Source: Talpa occidentalis (taxonomy: Eukaryota; Chordata; Mammalia; Eulipotyphla; Talpidae). From it: a stretch of 64,000 nucleotides of DNA. The DNA lies in NCBI RefSeq assembly GCF_014898055.3, contig NW_026555331.1, positions 105,707,194-105,771,193 of the forward strand, in the 5' to 3' direction. Made by a program: the position numbers and the translations under genes. The notes under the pieces are model-generated. The model did not search any database and was not told the DNA's origin. It saw only the letters and a list, made by a program, of their open reading frames with translations. Shown in pieces: positions 1 to 9,656 of this stretch. How positions within the stretch are numbered: the stretch's first letter is position 1; each line of letters opens with the position of its first letter.

Positions 1-115
1 GGACCCCCATCAGGTTTGATGGCAATGAAGGTGCGCTCACTGTTGGCCATGGTTCCCTCCAGCTGCTGGGGCTCGAACTCAGCCTGCTGCTAGCGGCACC
101 AGAAGCCCTCTTTCT
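1..115 (-). pseudogene. NME1-like processed pseudogene, 5' end only (runs off the window)
   Basis: Read on the minus strand, the ATG at 50-48 opens MANSERTFIAIKPDG, the N-terminus of the nucleoside diphosphate kinases NME1/NME2; Ser at residue 4 fits NME1-type sequences best. These enzymes move the terminal phosphate between nucleoside di- and triphosphates in the cytosol. About 65 bp of GC-rich sequence upstream of the ATG (51-115) looks like the mRNA 5' UTR. The DG codons are followed by a run of five G where the gene family has four, so the frame is lost at the window edge. No intron interrupts the visible part, but the parent's first coding exon could be this long, so intron loss is inferred. 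The rest lies to the left of position 1, so the poly-A tail and flanking repeats cannot be checked. I take it to be a dead retrocopy; a sequencing error in the G run is the main alternative. Confidence 0.72.
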
Positions 116-135
116 TTTCTTTTGTTTTTGGGTCT

Positions 136-168
136 ATCGCTTCTTGGCCTTTTGGCTAAGATCAAGTG
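136..168 (+). pseudogene. Truncated U2 snRNA retro-fragment (first ~33 nt of U2)
   Basis: The sequence matches the 5' end of U2 spliceosomal RNA (atcgcttctyggccttttgg then ctaagatcaagtgt) with one change near position 10, then stops after about 33 nt. The same 11-bp word, tttttgggtct, lies directly before it (125-135) and directly after it (169-179), which is the mark of a target-site duplication made by L1 machinery. There is no poly-A tail. U2 pseudogenes that keep only the 5' end are a known class, explained by self-primed reverse transcription. It lacks the rest of U2 and cannot act as an snRNA. Confidence 0.82.
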
Positions 169-179
169 TTTTTGGGTCT

Positions 180-1348
180 AATCTACCCTTTTCTTTAAAC
201 CTCTGATCTCTGAGACTAAGCATTCGCTTCTTGGTCACATACCTCCTTGTTTTGCTACCCCAAGTTCATGCCAAATGCCTGTTTCCTTCAGCTAAAGTTT
301 TGAAAAGATTTTTAAAAGGGTGTTTTCATCAGAGAAAATAACATGAGGAAAAGATGAAGGTGAGTTATCTTGCAGCAATTTCAAAGACAGGATGACCTGA
401 TCAGAGCTTCATGAAATAAGAGTAGAAAGGTTGTGGAGGGGAGTATGTGAGGTCGGATAATGGCAGGTGTACCTGGGAGTTTGGGCTTCACTTCAGAGGC
501 AGAGGAGAGGTTCCTCAGACTGTCACACCCTGAACCATGTGTTAAGGTGACCGTCTCCAGCAGGACCGTCTCCACAGGCTAGATTAGAGGGGAGGAGGCG
601 GAGAGAAACTGCCCCATCAGGGGAATAAAAGGCGGAAGACACCTGGCCAGAAGAGAATGAGAACCACACCTGCCTGGAGAGGCTAACAGGCTCCGGAGGA
701 TTGTTGAAATTCTGAAGTGTCAGAACATGAGAACTGTCCAAGGGAAAAATTATGTTTATCCTATATGTGCCATGAGCCAAGGTAGGGCTGGGTTTAAAAG
801 ACTTAAAAAGTGGGAAGGGAAAGAAGGGAGCAAGGAGGGAAGAGGGGCGGAGAGGAGATGTATGGAGAAGAAGCAGCCACACAAACTCTAGAAATAGGTG
901 AGTTCACATTCCTCCCTTAGCGGTCATAACCCAGACAGTGACTACTGCGACAGTCCAGGAGGAGGACAGCAGGGCCTGATTCTGGACATTGTCATTGAGA
1001 ATGGAAAGGATAGAAAACATAAAGAGATCGATACAGAGATAAACTCAATAGGTTTTAAAAATGACCCAAAGGAGAGTAGAAAGTTCAAAATACCTAAGAT
1101 TACTAAAGTAATTATTATAACCACGTGAAGATATATCATACCTTCAAACTGGGAGCTGCTGAGAAAAAAATCTATGAAGACATAAAATTTCCAATGTAGA
1201 TGACTTGTGGCAATGGTGTGTCTTGTGTGAATATCTAGGGGGAAAAAAAGCACAAATCTCCAATGAGAGTCCCTAACTATCTTCAAAATTTGTACTGGCT
1301 GGGTCTTCAGAATTCACCAGTCACATTTACTTTAAGAAAGATGAGCTG
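180..1348. other. Intergenic, nothing recognised
   Basis: This is AT- and purine-rich single-copy-looking DNA. Short open frames occur but have no recognisable motifs and no codon pattern I would defend. I see no clear repeat family in it. Confidence 0.5.
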
Positions 1349-1604
1349 GGGGCCTCCCTGGTGATGCAAGGGGTTAAGATACAACCTATGAAGCTATCAA
1401 CAGGCACTGCAGCACGAATTCGATCCCTGGCCAGGGAGCTACCCACATGGTGCTGTGACCTCTCCTGCCACGCCCGCTGCTCCCCTCAGCAGTGTATTTC
1501 AGTCAATCTGCCTGTTCTCTTCCCCACTCTGCCTCTGGTGAATCCTCTCACCCCCCACACCTCTGACCTGTACCCCAGTTTTTGTATGCATAAATGAATC
1601 TTTA
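1349..1604 (+). mobile_element. tRNA-derived SINE, type A
   Basis: It has the head ggggcctccctggtgatgca, a tRNA-like region with an A box (ggtgatgcaagg) and a B-box-like gaattcgatccc, then the conserved ctcagcagtgtatttcagtc body and a tail reading aatgaatctttaaaa. The word aaagatgagctg flanks it on both sides (1337-1348 and 1605-1616), a perfect 12-bp TSD. Confidence 0.93.
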
Positions 1605-1782
1605 AAAGATGAGCTGAAGATGATTTCTGGGTCTAGTTTAAGAGTACTTGGTATCAGACTATCCCTCTTGCTGAGAATAAACATCAAAGTTGGATAAAAC
1701 ACAAAGAAAAAGTTCCAGCGGCTTCAAGCTATTAGAGTATCCAAACACTAGAATCTGGGAATAGAAAAGATTTTTTAAAAGT

Positions 1783-2054
1783 CTTTTTTTTTTTTAGATT
1801 TATTTATTTATTTATACAAGCACTGGGTACAGTCAGAAGTGCGGGAGGGTGAGACAATTCACCAGATCCAGAGCAGGGAGCAGAACAGGCAGACTGATGA
1901 AATACACTGCTGAGGGTAGTAGCGGGCGAGACAGGAGAGTTCTGTCACACTATGTGGGTTTCTCCCCAGCCAGCTGGGAATAGAACCCATGCTGCAGAGG
2001 CTGCGGACAGCTTCGCAGCCCAGCGCTCAACTGCTGCACCACCGGGGAGGCCCA
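1783..2054 (-). mobile_element. tRNA-derived SINE, type-B-like
   Basis: On the plus strand it runs from a T-rich tail (tttagatttatttatttatt) to ccaccggggaggccc, the reverse of the SINE head. The tail side carries the type-B words acaagcactgggtacagtca. Imperfect TSDs agaaaagattttttaaaa and agaaaagattttaaaa flank it (1763-1780 and 2055-2070). It sits inside an older L1 stretch. Confidence 0.9.
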
Positions 2055-2070
2055 AGAAAAGATTTTAAAA

Positions 2071-2603
2071 GGATGTTTAAAACCCAAAACTCTGTATTAT
2101 CTTCCCCCCAAGTTCTGAAAGACAAAAATAAATTTCAACAAATGGAAAGACATCTGTCCTTGAACAGGATGGCTCAACTTGATAAGGTTATAAATTTTCC
2201 CTAAGATAGTTTACACATACAATGCAATTCCAATAAAAATACCAATGAGCTATTTTATGAAATTAAGTTGATACCAAAGTTTATATGGAAAAATAAACAT
2301 ATAAGCAAGTCAGAAAATAGGGAAAAAAATTATGTAGGGGAACTAGCCCACCCTAAAACATACCATAATGCCTCTATACTTAAAACAATGTAGTGCTCAA
2401 TATAAATAAATAAAACAAAAAAAAATCATGGTACTCATATAAGGGCAGTAGAATAGAATACAAAATTCAGAAATAGGCTCAAATACATATGAAAATTTAG
2501 TGGACAATAAGGGTGACTTTTGACAGCACTGGAGTAAAGCTGGACTTTTAAAATAAAATAGTTGGACAACTGAGAACCATTGTATGAAGAAACTAACAAG
2601 TCT
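2071..2603 (+). mobile_element. Old L1 ORF2 fragment, decayed
   Basis: The order of recognisable words (aatggaaagacatc, then aatgcaattccaataaaaat, then a trp/lys-rich 'tatggaaaaataaac' stretch, then agaatagaatacaaaattcag) follows the reverse-transcriptase/C-terminal part of mammalian L1 ORF2 in the plus direction. Frames are broken throughout. The neighbouring SINE at 1783-2054 inserted next to or into it. Confidence 0.7.
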
Positions 2604-4165
2604 GCTTTTTTTTTCTTACATCATTGTTAATTTTTGGACAGTATTTGATTTCTCCCCTCAGATGTAATCCCTGTATTTCTCCCACCACCATATCAGCTGT
2701 GATCTATCACCACAGTCCCTTGTGCTCATTCCCTCCCCAACCCCCCCACCCCCGTTTTTGACCCCTCTCACTCCCCCTCCCCCTGCTGTATGCCTCAGAT
2801 CTATGGTCAGCTTGCAAGGTTTGTCTTTTTCGTGACCTTTTGTTCGGTTTCTCTATATTCCATATATAAGTGAAACCATCTGATATTTATCTTTTTTTTT
2901 TACTTTACAGTTACTTATCCTTGCACATACATCTTTGTGCACATATGTAAGTATTTCTCTAGACTAAATTACTAGAAGAGGACTCCAAATTCTTCATCAA
3001 TATCTTTTTCTCCTTATTTGCCAATTGTTGACTTAAATCCTTTCTCTTTTTACCAGTGATAGGTGAAATTTGATATTTCATTGTTTTACTGCATTACTAA
3101 TGAAACTTCGAGCTCTTGTCTATTGGCCATCTAGAGAACTTTTGATGACTTACCTGTTTATTTCCTGTGTGCATTATTCGGATGGTTTTTTGATCACTTC
3201 TTGTTGATTAATAGACTTCTTTATTGGTTTTGAATATAAATTTTTGTGAGATATGACTATTTCTTCTGAGGTTGTTGCATGATCTTTAATTTTATTTATT
3301 ATATCACCCAGACATTTTTTTGTTTCACTTTAATTAGAGATCTAAGTTTTATATCTTGTTTATTTAGGCCTCCCTGCCTTAAGATTATAGTGAAAAATAT
3401 TCCCTACATTTCCTGTAGTTCCTTGGGCTTTTAAAAAAATATTTAACATTTTAAGCCATCTGGAATCTATTTAGCTTCGTGGTGTCAAGTGGAAGTCTAG
3501 CTTTATTGTTCTGCAAATGGCAAGTCAATTATCCCAACACCATTTATTAAATAGACATGCTTTCTCTATTCATGTGAAAGACTATAAATTCAGAAATCCC
3601 TGTATATACATGCATGCTTCCTATTCTGCTTCTTCAATCCAGTCCTAAAAAATGACTATTAGTTTAATTATTACAGCTTTGCAGTATATTGATAGATAAT
3701 AGGAAAATATTATACCTTTAATTTTTCAAAAATTATTCACCAATTCCTTCTTATTTCCTCTCTTAAATATTTAGAATCTCCCAACTAAGTCTATAAAAAA
3801 AAAAAATCTTGATGGAAATTTCATTGGGAATGTACTGAATTTTTAGATTAATTTAAGGACAGACTTGTCATTTTTACAATTGGTATTTCCTAGTCAGGAA
3901 ATGGTACATTTTTGTTTGATTAAACCTTTTTAACATCTTTCAGTAAAAAATTTTACAGTTTTCTTTTTTAAAATCTTGCATACTTTGGGTTGCAGTTATA
4001 TCTAGGGATTTATTTTATGTTTCAAGTTGGTATTATTGAATGGGATCACCTTTTTTTCCCGTCAATACAATATGACAGTATATAGAAGCGCAATTGATTT
4101 TATACAGTGATCTTGAATCTGAGTACTTTATTGATGTTTTTGACTCATTAACATTTTTAAGACGA
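2604..4165 (-). mobile_element. Old L1 (L1M-type), 3' UTR and ORF2 part, decayed
   Basis: A T-run at about 2605 is followed by C-rich 3' UTR-like sequence and the word ccatatataagtgaaaccat typical of reversed L1 3' ends. From about 3350 the stretch ctggaatctatttag ... cccaacaccatttattaaat is the reversed ORF2 of L1. No frame stays open. The same element resumes after two insertions, at 4813. Confidence 0.75.
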
Positions 4166-4530
4166 TATATGTATTAGCTTACTAGGTCTGCCATAACAAA
4201 TACCATGGACTGGGTGGTTTAAACAAAAGGGATTTGATTTCTCACAGTTCTGGAGGTTGTGAGTCTGAGATCAAGCTGTCATATGCTCCTTTGTCTCTGA
4301 GGCCTCTCTTCTGGGCTTGCAGACAGTCATCTTCTCTCACTGTCCTCACATGGTCTCACACGCATGTTTCTGGTGTCTCTTTCTGTCCAAATTTCCTGAT
4401 CTTATAGAATATTAATCTTATTGGAACCCACCCTATAAACTTTTATTTTGACTGAGCACTTTAACCACTTTATCTCCAAATATGATTATATTCGGGGGGG
4501 TTAGGACTTCAACTTACACATTTTAAAAGG
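4166..4530 (-). mobile_element. MLT1-type MaLR LTR
   Basis: Read on the plus strand it has, in order, ctgccataacaaataccat, gactgggtggtttaaaca, tctcacagttctggaggttg, tctgaggcctctctt, gtcctcacatggtct, atctccaaatatgat and ttaggacttcaac. This is the reversed word order of MLT1-type LTRs of the ERVL-MaLR group. The primate-wide and mammal-wide age of MLT1 fits its divergence. It interrupts the minus-strand L1. Confidence 0.8.
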
Positions 4531-4540
4531 TACAGTTCAG

Positions 4541-4812
4541 GGCCTCCCTGTGGTGCAGGGATTAAAGTGTCAGTGCTATCAAGCTATCGCCAGCCACTGC
4601 AGCAAGAGTTTGATCCAGATCCGGCCAGGGAGCTAACCTGCTTGGTGCAGCAGACCTCTCCTGTTTTGCCTACTGTTCCCCTCAGCAGTGTATTTCAGTC
4701 AATCTGCCTGTTCTGCTCTCCATTCTGTCTCTGGTGAAGCCTCTCACCCACCCCACACCCCTGACCTACACCCCAGTTTTTGTATGCATAAATAAAAATA
4801 AATCTTTAAAGA
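4541..4812 (+). mobile_element. tRNA-derived SINE, type A
   Basis: Head ggcctccctgtggtgcaggg, body ctcagcagtgtatttcagtc, tail aataaaaataaatctttaaa. Imperfect TSDs: gtacagttcag before (4530-4540) and ctacaattcag after (about 4818-4828). Confidence 0.9.
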
Positions 4813-5293
4813 AGCAGCTACAATTCAGCCCTAATGACAATCATTTCTGCAAATATTGACAGTCATGTTTCTTCCTCTTCTTTTAATCTCTACTTTGAAC
4901 TTCTTTTTCTCGTCTTTTTGTATTAGTGAACTAATAAAGTATTGAATTATATGGTGGTAAAGGACAACCCTTTCTTTCTTCCAATTTGAAAGGGAATACT
5001 TCTAAATTTCCACCACTCCTTAGGATGTTGACTCTTGTTTTCTGATTGGTCATCTTTATTAGGTTGAACAGCTTCTTTTTCTTATAGCTTTTGAAAGGTC
5101 TTCAGTTCCTGTTGTTTCTTTTGTTATTTTAAAGTTGGTTTATAGAGCTGGTATTTGATTCTAGTTGAATATGACTTTTTCCCACTAGCTCACCCTGATT
5201 TCAATTAAGTTTTTTAAAAGTTTTTAAAGACCAATAGGAGGTTTGTGGAAGAGAGATTTGGGATGGCCGTAAAGTCTCTTTTCAATCAGACAA
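4813..5293 (-). mobile_element. Continuation of the old minus-strand L1
   Basis: Words such as ggacaaccctttctttcttcc, aaagggaatacttctaaatt and tgactcttgttttctgattg follow the reversed ORF2 of L1 in the same order and direction as 2900-4165, so one L1 was split by the MLT1-type LTR and the SINE. Confidence 0.65.
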
Positions 5294-5563
5294 TTTTTTT
5301 TCCAGATTTATTTATTTATGCATACAAGAACTGGGGTACAGGCCAGAGATGGGGGGGGTGAGAAGATTCACCAGAGACAGAGTGGGGCACAGAACAGGCA
5401 GACTGACTGAAATACACTGCTGAGGGGAGCAGCGGGCAAGACAGGAGAGGTCTGCTGTGCCATGTGGGTTGCTCCCTGGCCGGTTGGGATTGAACTGGCA
5501 CTGGAAAGGCTATGGATTGCTTTATAGTGCGGCACTTAACCCCTTGCACCACTAGGGAGGCCC
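5294..5563 (-). mobile_element. tRNA-derived SINE, type A
   Basis: Reversed copy: tail tccagatttatttatttatg, then acaagaactggggtacaggc, the ctgaaatacactgctgaggg core and the head ending accactagggaggccc. A TSD may start with caatt on each side but is imperfect. Confidence 0.92.
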
Positions 5564-5811
5564 AATTCTTGTTCTTTTTTCCAACCATCAGCGAATGATT
5601 ATATTTATGGATGACATGAACTTTTTTCCAAAGATGTGTTTTGTAAGTGCAATGTTTTATACAACATGAAAGGTTAATTATAATGAGGATTCAGTGATGA
5701 TTCAGAACTTAAGTGCTTTTTAACCCATGGAATAGAAAACATTCCTTTAGTCGCTCACTGCCTTAATCTTCATCATCCCCATCCTTGTCACCCTTTGTCT
5801 TTGTCTTCTTT
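5564..5811. other. Intergenic, nothing recognised
   Basis: A short AT-rich spacer between two SINEs, without a recognisable gene or repeat. Confidence 0.4.
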
Positions 5812-5825
5812 AAAAGGCACATAGA

Positions 5826-5964
5826 GGGCCTCCCCAGTGGCGCAATGGTTGTGAAGCTGCTCATAGTCTCTGCAGCGCCGGTTCTATCCCCGGCTGCTCC
5901 CCGGCCACCGGAGGAGGGTCCCACATGACGCACAGACCTCTTTAAAAAAATAAATAAATAAAAT
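5826..5964 (+). mobile_element. tRNA-derived SINE, type B, internally deleted
   Basis: The type-B head (ggcctccccagtggcgcaat ... ctgcagcgccggttctatcc ... ggtcccacatgacgcacaga) runs to cctct and then jumps straight to the tail ttaaaaaaataaataaataa. The whole ctcagcagtgtatttc body is missing. TSDs aaaaggcacataga are perfect (5812-5825 and 5965-5978), so the short form is either how it inserted or a later neat deletion. Confidence 0.9.
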
Positions 5965-5978
5965 AAAAGGCACATAGA

Positions 5979-8733
5979 AAGTCCTGCATTTAATGTAAGT
6001 TTACAATTTATCACACAGGAGTGGGAAAGCCCAAAGAGAAAACAATGCTATTCAACCCTATTCAACAGCCATCAATGAATATCCAGGGGTAGAGCTAAGA
6101 GTTGCCCCTCTTTGGTGCCTTCCCATCTTGGTGTTGTTGAGCGTGCCGGGGAATTAGAAGCGAGTAAAACACAAGGAACTTATAGACCAGTTTTTGAATC
6201 AATCTGCTAAAGCAGATTTGTTATATATTTTTTTTTTCCTTTGGGTTCTGTTTAATTTGTTGGCAGTGCTTGGGTCAATGCAGATAGCACTTAATTGCAA
6301 ATAATTCTGGAACTTCTTGGCAATGCGGAACTAGCTGAAATGAGAGAAAAGCAAGTATTCTTATATGATGAATAATATTAGGGCCCAGGGGGCATTTAGA
6401 AGATGGAAAAAAGGAGTGGGTTAATTTTGAACCATTTTCAATTTCCATACCAGTCATTACCCACATTAGTGGATTTATTATGCTCTTTTTCTTTCTCTAA
6501 TAGGAGCCTTGTAAAATTCAGCGTATCATCAGACAACCTAATAATTACTGTATTTAGGGGCAAATGTTAGATCCTAGACAGAGACCATTTATTATATCCC
6601 ATTCCCTAAAGTTTGACTGAATGGTCATTTTTCTGCTTCCTCATTAATAATCATAATAAGTAAACTGCAAGAAAGGGGAGGAAAAACTCAGCAAATCAAA
6701 ACTTAGAAAACTGGGAAGGTCAGAGCAATAAAGCATCCTGCCATTACTCACAGACTGTGTGAGATATTAGAATTATGATTCTTAATTTTCATGACCAAAA
6801 TTCTAAAGGGAATGAAAATGGCACCAAATGAATCCATTCAATTAATGTGAAAGTCCAGATGGAAAAAAAGAAAAACAAATAATTCCCTGAATCTGCCTTT
6901 TATCAACTCAAGTCCAAAATTGTAGGCCTCCCTGGAGTCTAAGAATCACAAAACAAAAGCTTAATGTGACCAGTAATTTAAGTATTTGCTAACCTTTTGT
7001 CCTTAAAGCTCTGTGCAACAACCCGAAAAACATTACGTGATGAAGCTGCCTTGGTTGGATGAGCACTGGGTAATGGCATCAATCTTCGAATATTCCCAAT
7101 CCAGGATTTGAGAGACAGAAACAACTCCACCCCAAAGATTTTTTTTAGAAAGCTCTTTTGTTTTTGGATTGTACTCAAAGATATTTTTTGCTGAATTTCC
7201 AAAAGAAATTACTCATGTACTAAGCATACCCCTTGCTTCATCACAAAATATGTTCTAAATACCCAAACTCTAACACAGTACAATTTCACGTCAAGGAGAT
7301 ATTTTTGAACTACCAAATAATTTTTTGGTTACCCATCACTTGGCTTTTAATTTGAAAATGCCTCCTGTGCCAATCAACGTAAATGTCTGTTCTGAAAGAT
7401 TGTGCATTTTTAACTTTATCCTTGCCTTTCTGTTCTCTTATGCAAACATGAAACTAGTAGCTTTGTTCCCATTATGGTTTTCTTCCCTGCCCCTAAAATC
7501 TGAGCCTTTAGAGTGGGTGTTTAAAGACACCTTCTCCAAGTATTTCCTAAGGCTAATGCAACAAGAACACACTCTCTGTTTTTGAAAAGTTAGATCAGTT
7601 GGAAACTTTTGAACAACCACTTAATGCCAATGCTGCCCTTGATCTTCCTCTTTACAGTACATGGGGTTTACACTTTGTGAGCCAGATCGGATCCCAGTAG
7701 ACTTCTGCTGAAGAACACAGGAAGAAATCCCCTCTCTTGTCTGCAGGGAGTATGTTCCAGCCAGAATGCATAAACCATTGAGAATATTTCCCATGGAGTC
7801 TGCTGAGAGGGCAGTGATTCATTGCCCCCCAGGCATCTGGTTGGGTAGGAAGGACTGGGGAGCACTGCCTCACCCCCCACCCTCCCCCACCTCACTGTGA
7901 TGCTAATGGGAGTTACATTTGAAAACCTCCCAAAAGCCAAATCCTGGAATACTGTTCTTTCTCCCCACAGGTTTGCATTTCTCAGAAAGCAACATAAGGA
8001 GACATAAAGAACCAGAATGTAAATCATGTCCTTGAAGAAAATCTATAAATCAAAAGAATGGATAAATATATTCTATTTACTCAGCCTCTTTGAAAAGACG
8101 CATTAGCTAGATCAAGACAAACCCATGTGCCCCAGTTTCATAAAACCTTCCCACAATGACCAAATAAAATCAACCTCTCCTAGTGACCCTCAACTTTAAC
8201 ACTTCAAAGGGAAGCACACGATTGCTTTTATTATTACTAGGGTATTTGACAGCAATCCAGAGAAAGCCCATGAAAACTGGGATCAGATAGAGTTAATGCC
8301 TTCATGGAAACAGAATGCCACTCCCTAGGGCTGAGCTCCTGCACATCGTTAAGGGAAAGATGGAAGGGAAGCCATCTTAAGAACTGACATTAAAAATTGA
8401 AATCCATTCTGTAAAATACAGGCTTTGTGTAAGTTTTATAGCCCTAAGACATCGCAGCTAAAGGGTAGTAAAAATTGCATGTAAGAATGGTACGGTGATT
8501 AAATTGTCCCTAAGAACTCTTGATCCAGGATTAGGCATACAGCTATATAAACTTGCATTGTATTCATACAAAAACTCCACCCAAAGCAAGCAGAAGTTTC
8601 CAAATTTCGGTGGAGGAAACCAACAGTCCAACAGAAAAATGGGCACATAATAGAAAAATATATGTTCACCGAAAATGAAATGGAAGGGAATACAAATTTG
8701 TGAAAGCCCAACTGGTCAGAATTTTTTTTTTTA
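5979..8733. other. Intergenic, no gene recognised
   Basis: This 2.7-kb stretch has no repeat I can name with confidence and no convincing coding exon. A ggcctccctgg word at 6924-6934 is not followed by the rest of a SINE. Short open frames around 7.0-8.0 kb lack motifs. Confidence 0.5.
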
Positions 8734-8740
8734 AAGGAGT

Positions 8741-9016
8741 GCTTTTTTTTTAAGATTTATTTTTTTAATTTATACAATAGCTGGGGTACAGGCCAGAGGT
8801 GTGGGAGAGTGAGAGGATTCACCAGAGACAGAGTGGGGAGCAGTACAGGCAGACGGACCAAAAGCACTGCTGAGGGGAGCAGCAGGCGCAACAGGAGAGG
8901 TCTGCCGCGCCGTATGGGAATGTCCCTGGCGGGCTGGGAATGGAACCCGCGCTTCAGAGGCTGTGTGATAGCTTCACAGCGCAATGCTCACCCCGCTGCG
9001 CCACCGGGGAGGCCCC
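8741..9016 (-). mobile_element. tRNA-derived SINE, intermediate type
   Basis: Reversed copy with tail ttttttttaagatttatttt, core aaaagcactgctgaggggag and head ending gcgccaccggggaggccc. It shares features with both types (single tataca tail, gcgcttcagaggctgtg). The word ctggtcaga occurs before (8712-8720) and after (9027-9035) as a probable TSD; a partial extra copy, cctggtcgg, lies just inside the right one. Confidence 0.9.
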
Positions 9017-9379
9017 TGGTCGGCCCCTGGTCAGATTTGTTTTTAAGATTAAAATCTTATTGATGAAAATTAACTGAACTCTCTCCTGATACCACTCTAC
9101 ATGGTACAGAAAACAAACCCATTCTCTGTTACTTACCTGAAACAAATTGTAGCTTGGAAAACCTATTGTAGTATACTTTAAGTCTTATTTACTCTATGTA
9201 GGAGGTGAGCTTCTAAGATTGCCCCAGGGATCCCCAATTCCTGGTATATTTGTGCCCCTATTTAATCCTCAAGTGACTTCTGTCCAACCAGTAGGATATA
9301 AGAAAGGTAATGAAGGTCATTTTGTGATTAGGTCACAAAGAATTGTGACTTCCATTTCGTTAGTAACTTACTACCTCTT
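9017..9379. other. Intergenic spacer, nothing recognised
   Basis: Lies between two SINEs. I see no gene or named repeat. Confidence 0.4.
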
Positions 9380-9656
9380 GGGCCTCCCTGGTGGCATAAG
9401 GGGTTAAGTGTCAGCACTATGAAGCTATCCTCAGGCACTGCAGCACGAGTTTGATCCCCAGCCAGCCAGGGAGCAATCCACATGGCGCAGCAGACCTCTC
9501 CTGTCTCACCTTCTGTTCCCCTCAGCAGTGTATTTCAGTCAGTCTGCCTGTTCTGCTCCCTGCTCTGTCTCTGGTGAATCCTCTCACCCCCCACACCTCT
9601 GACCTGTGCCCCAGTTCATGTATACATAAGTAAATAAATTTTTAATAAAAAAAAAA
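9380..9656 (+). mobile_element. tRNA-derived SINE, type A
   Basis: Head gggcctccctggtggcataa, B-box-like cgagtttgatcccc, body ctcagcagtgtatttcagtc, tail aagtaaataaatttttaata. TSDs cttactacctctt (9367-9379) and cttgctatctctt (9657-9669) differ at two bases. Confidence 0.93.

Noticed and set aside
6924..6934. ggcctccctgg word resembling a SINE head
   Set aside because: The following sequence does not continue as the SINE, and there is no tail or TSD.
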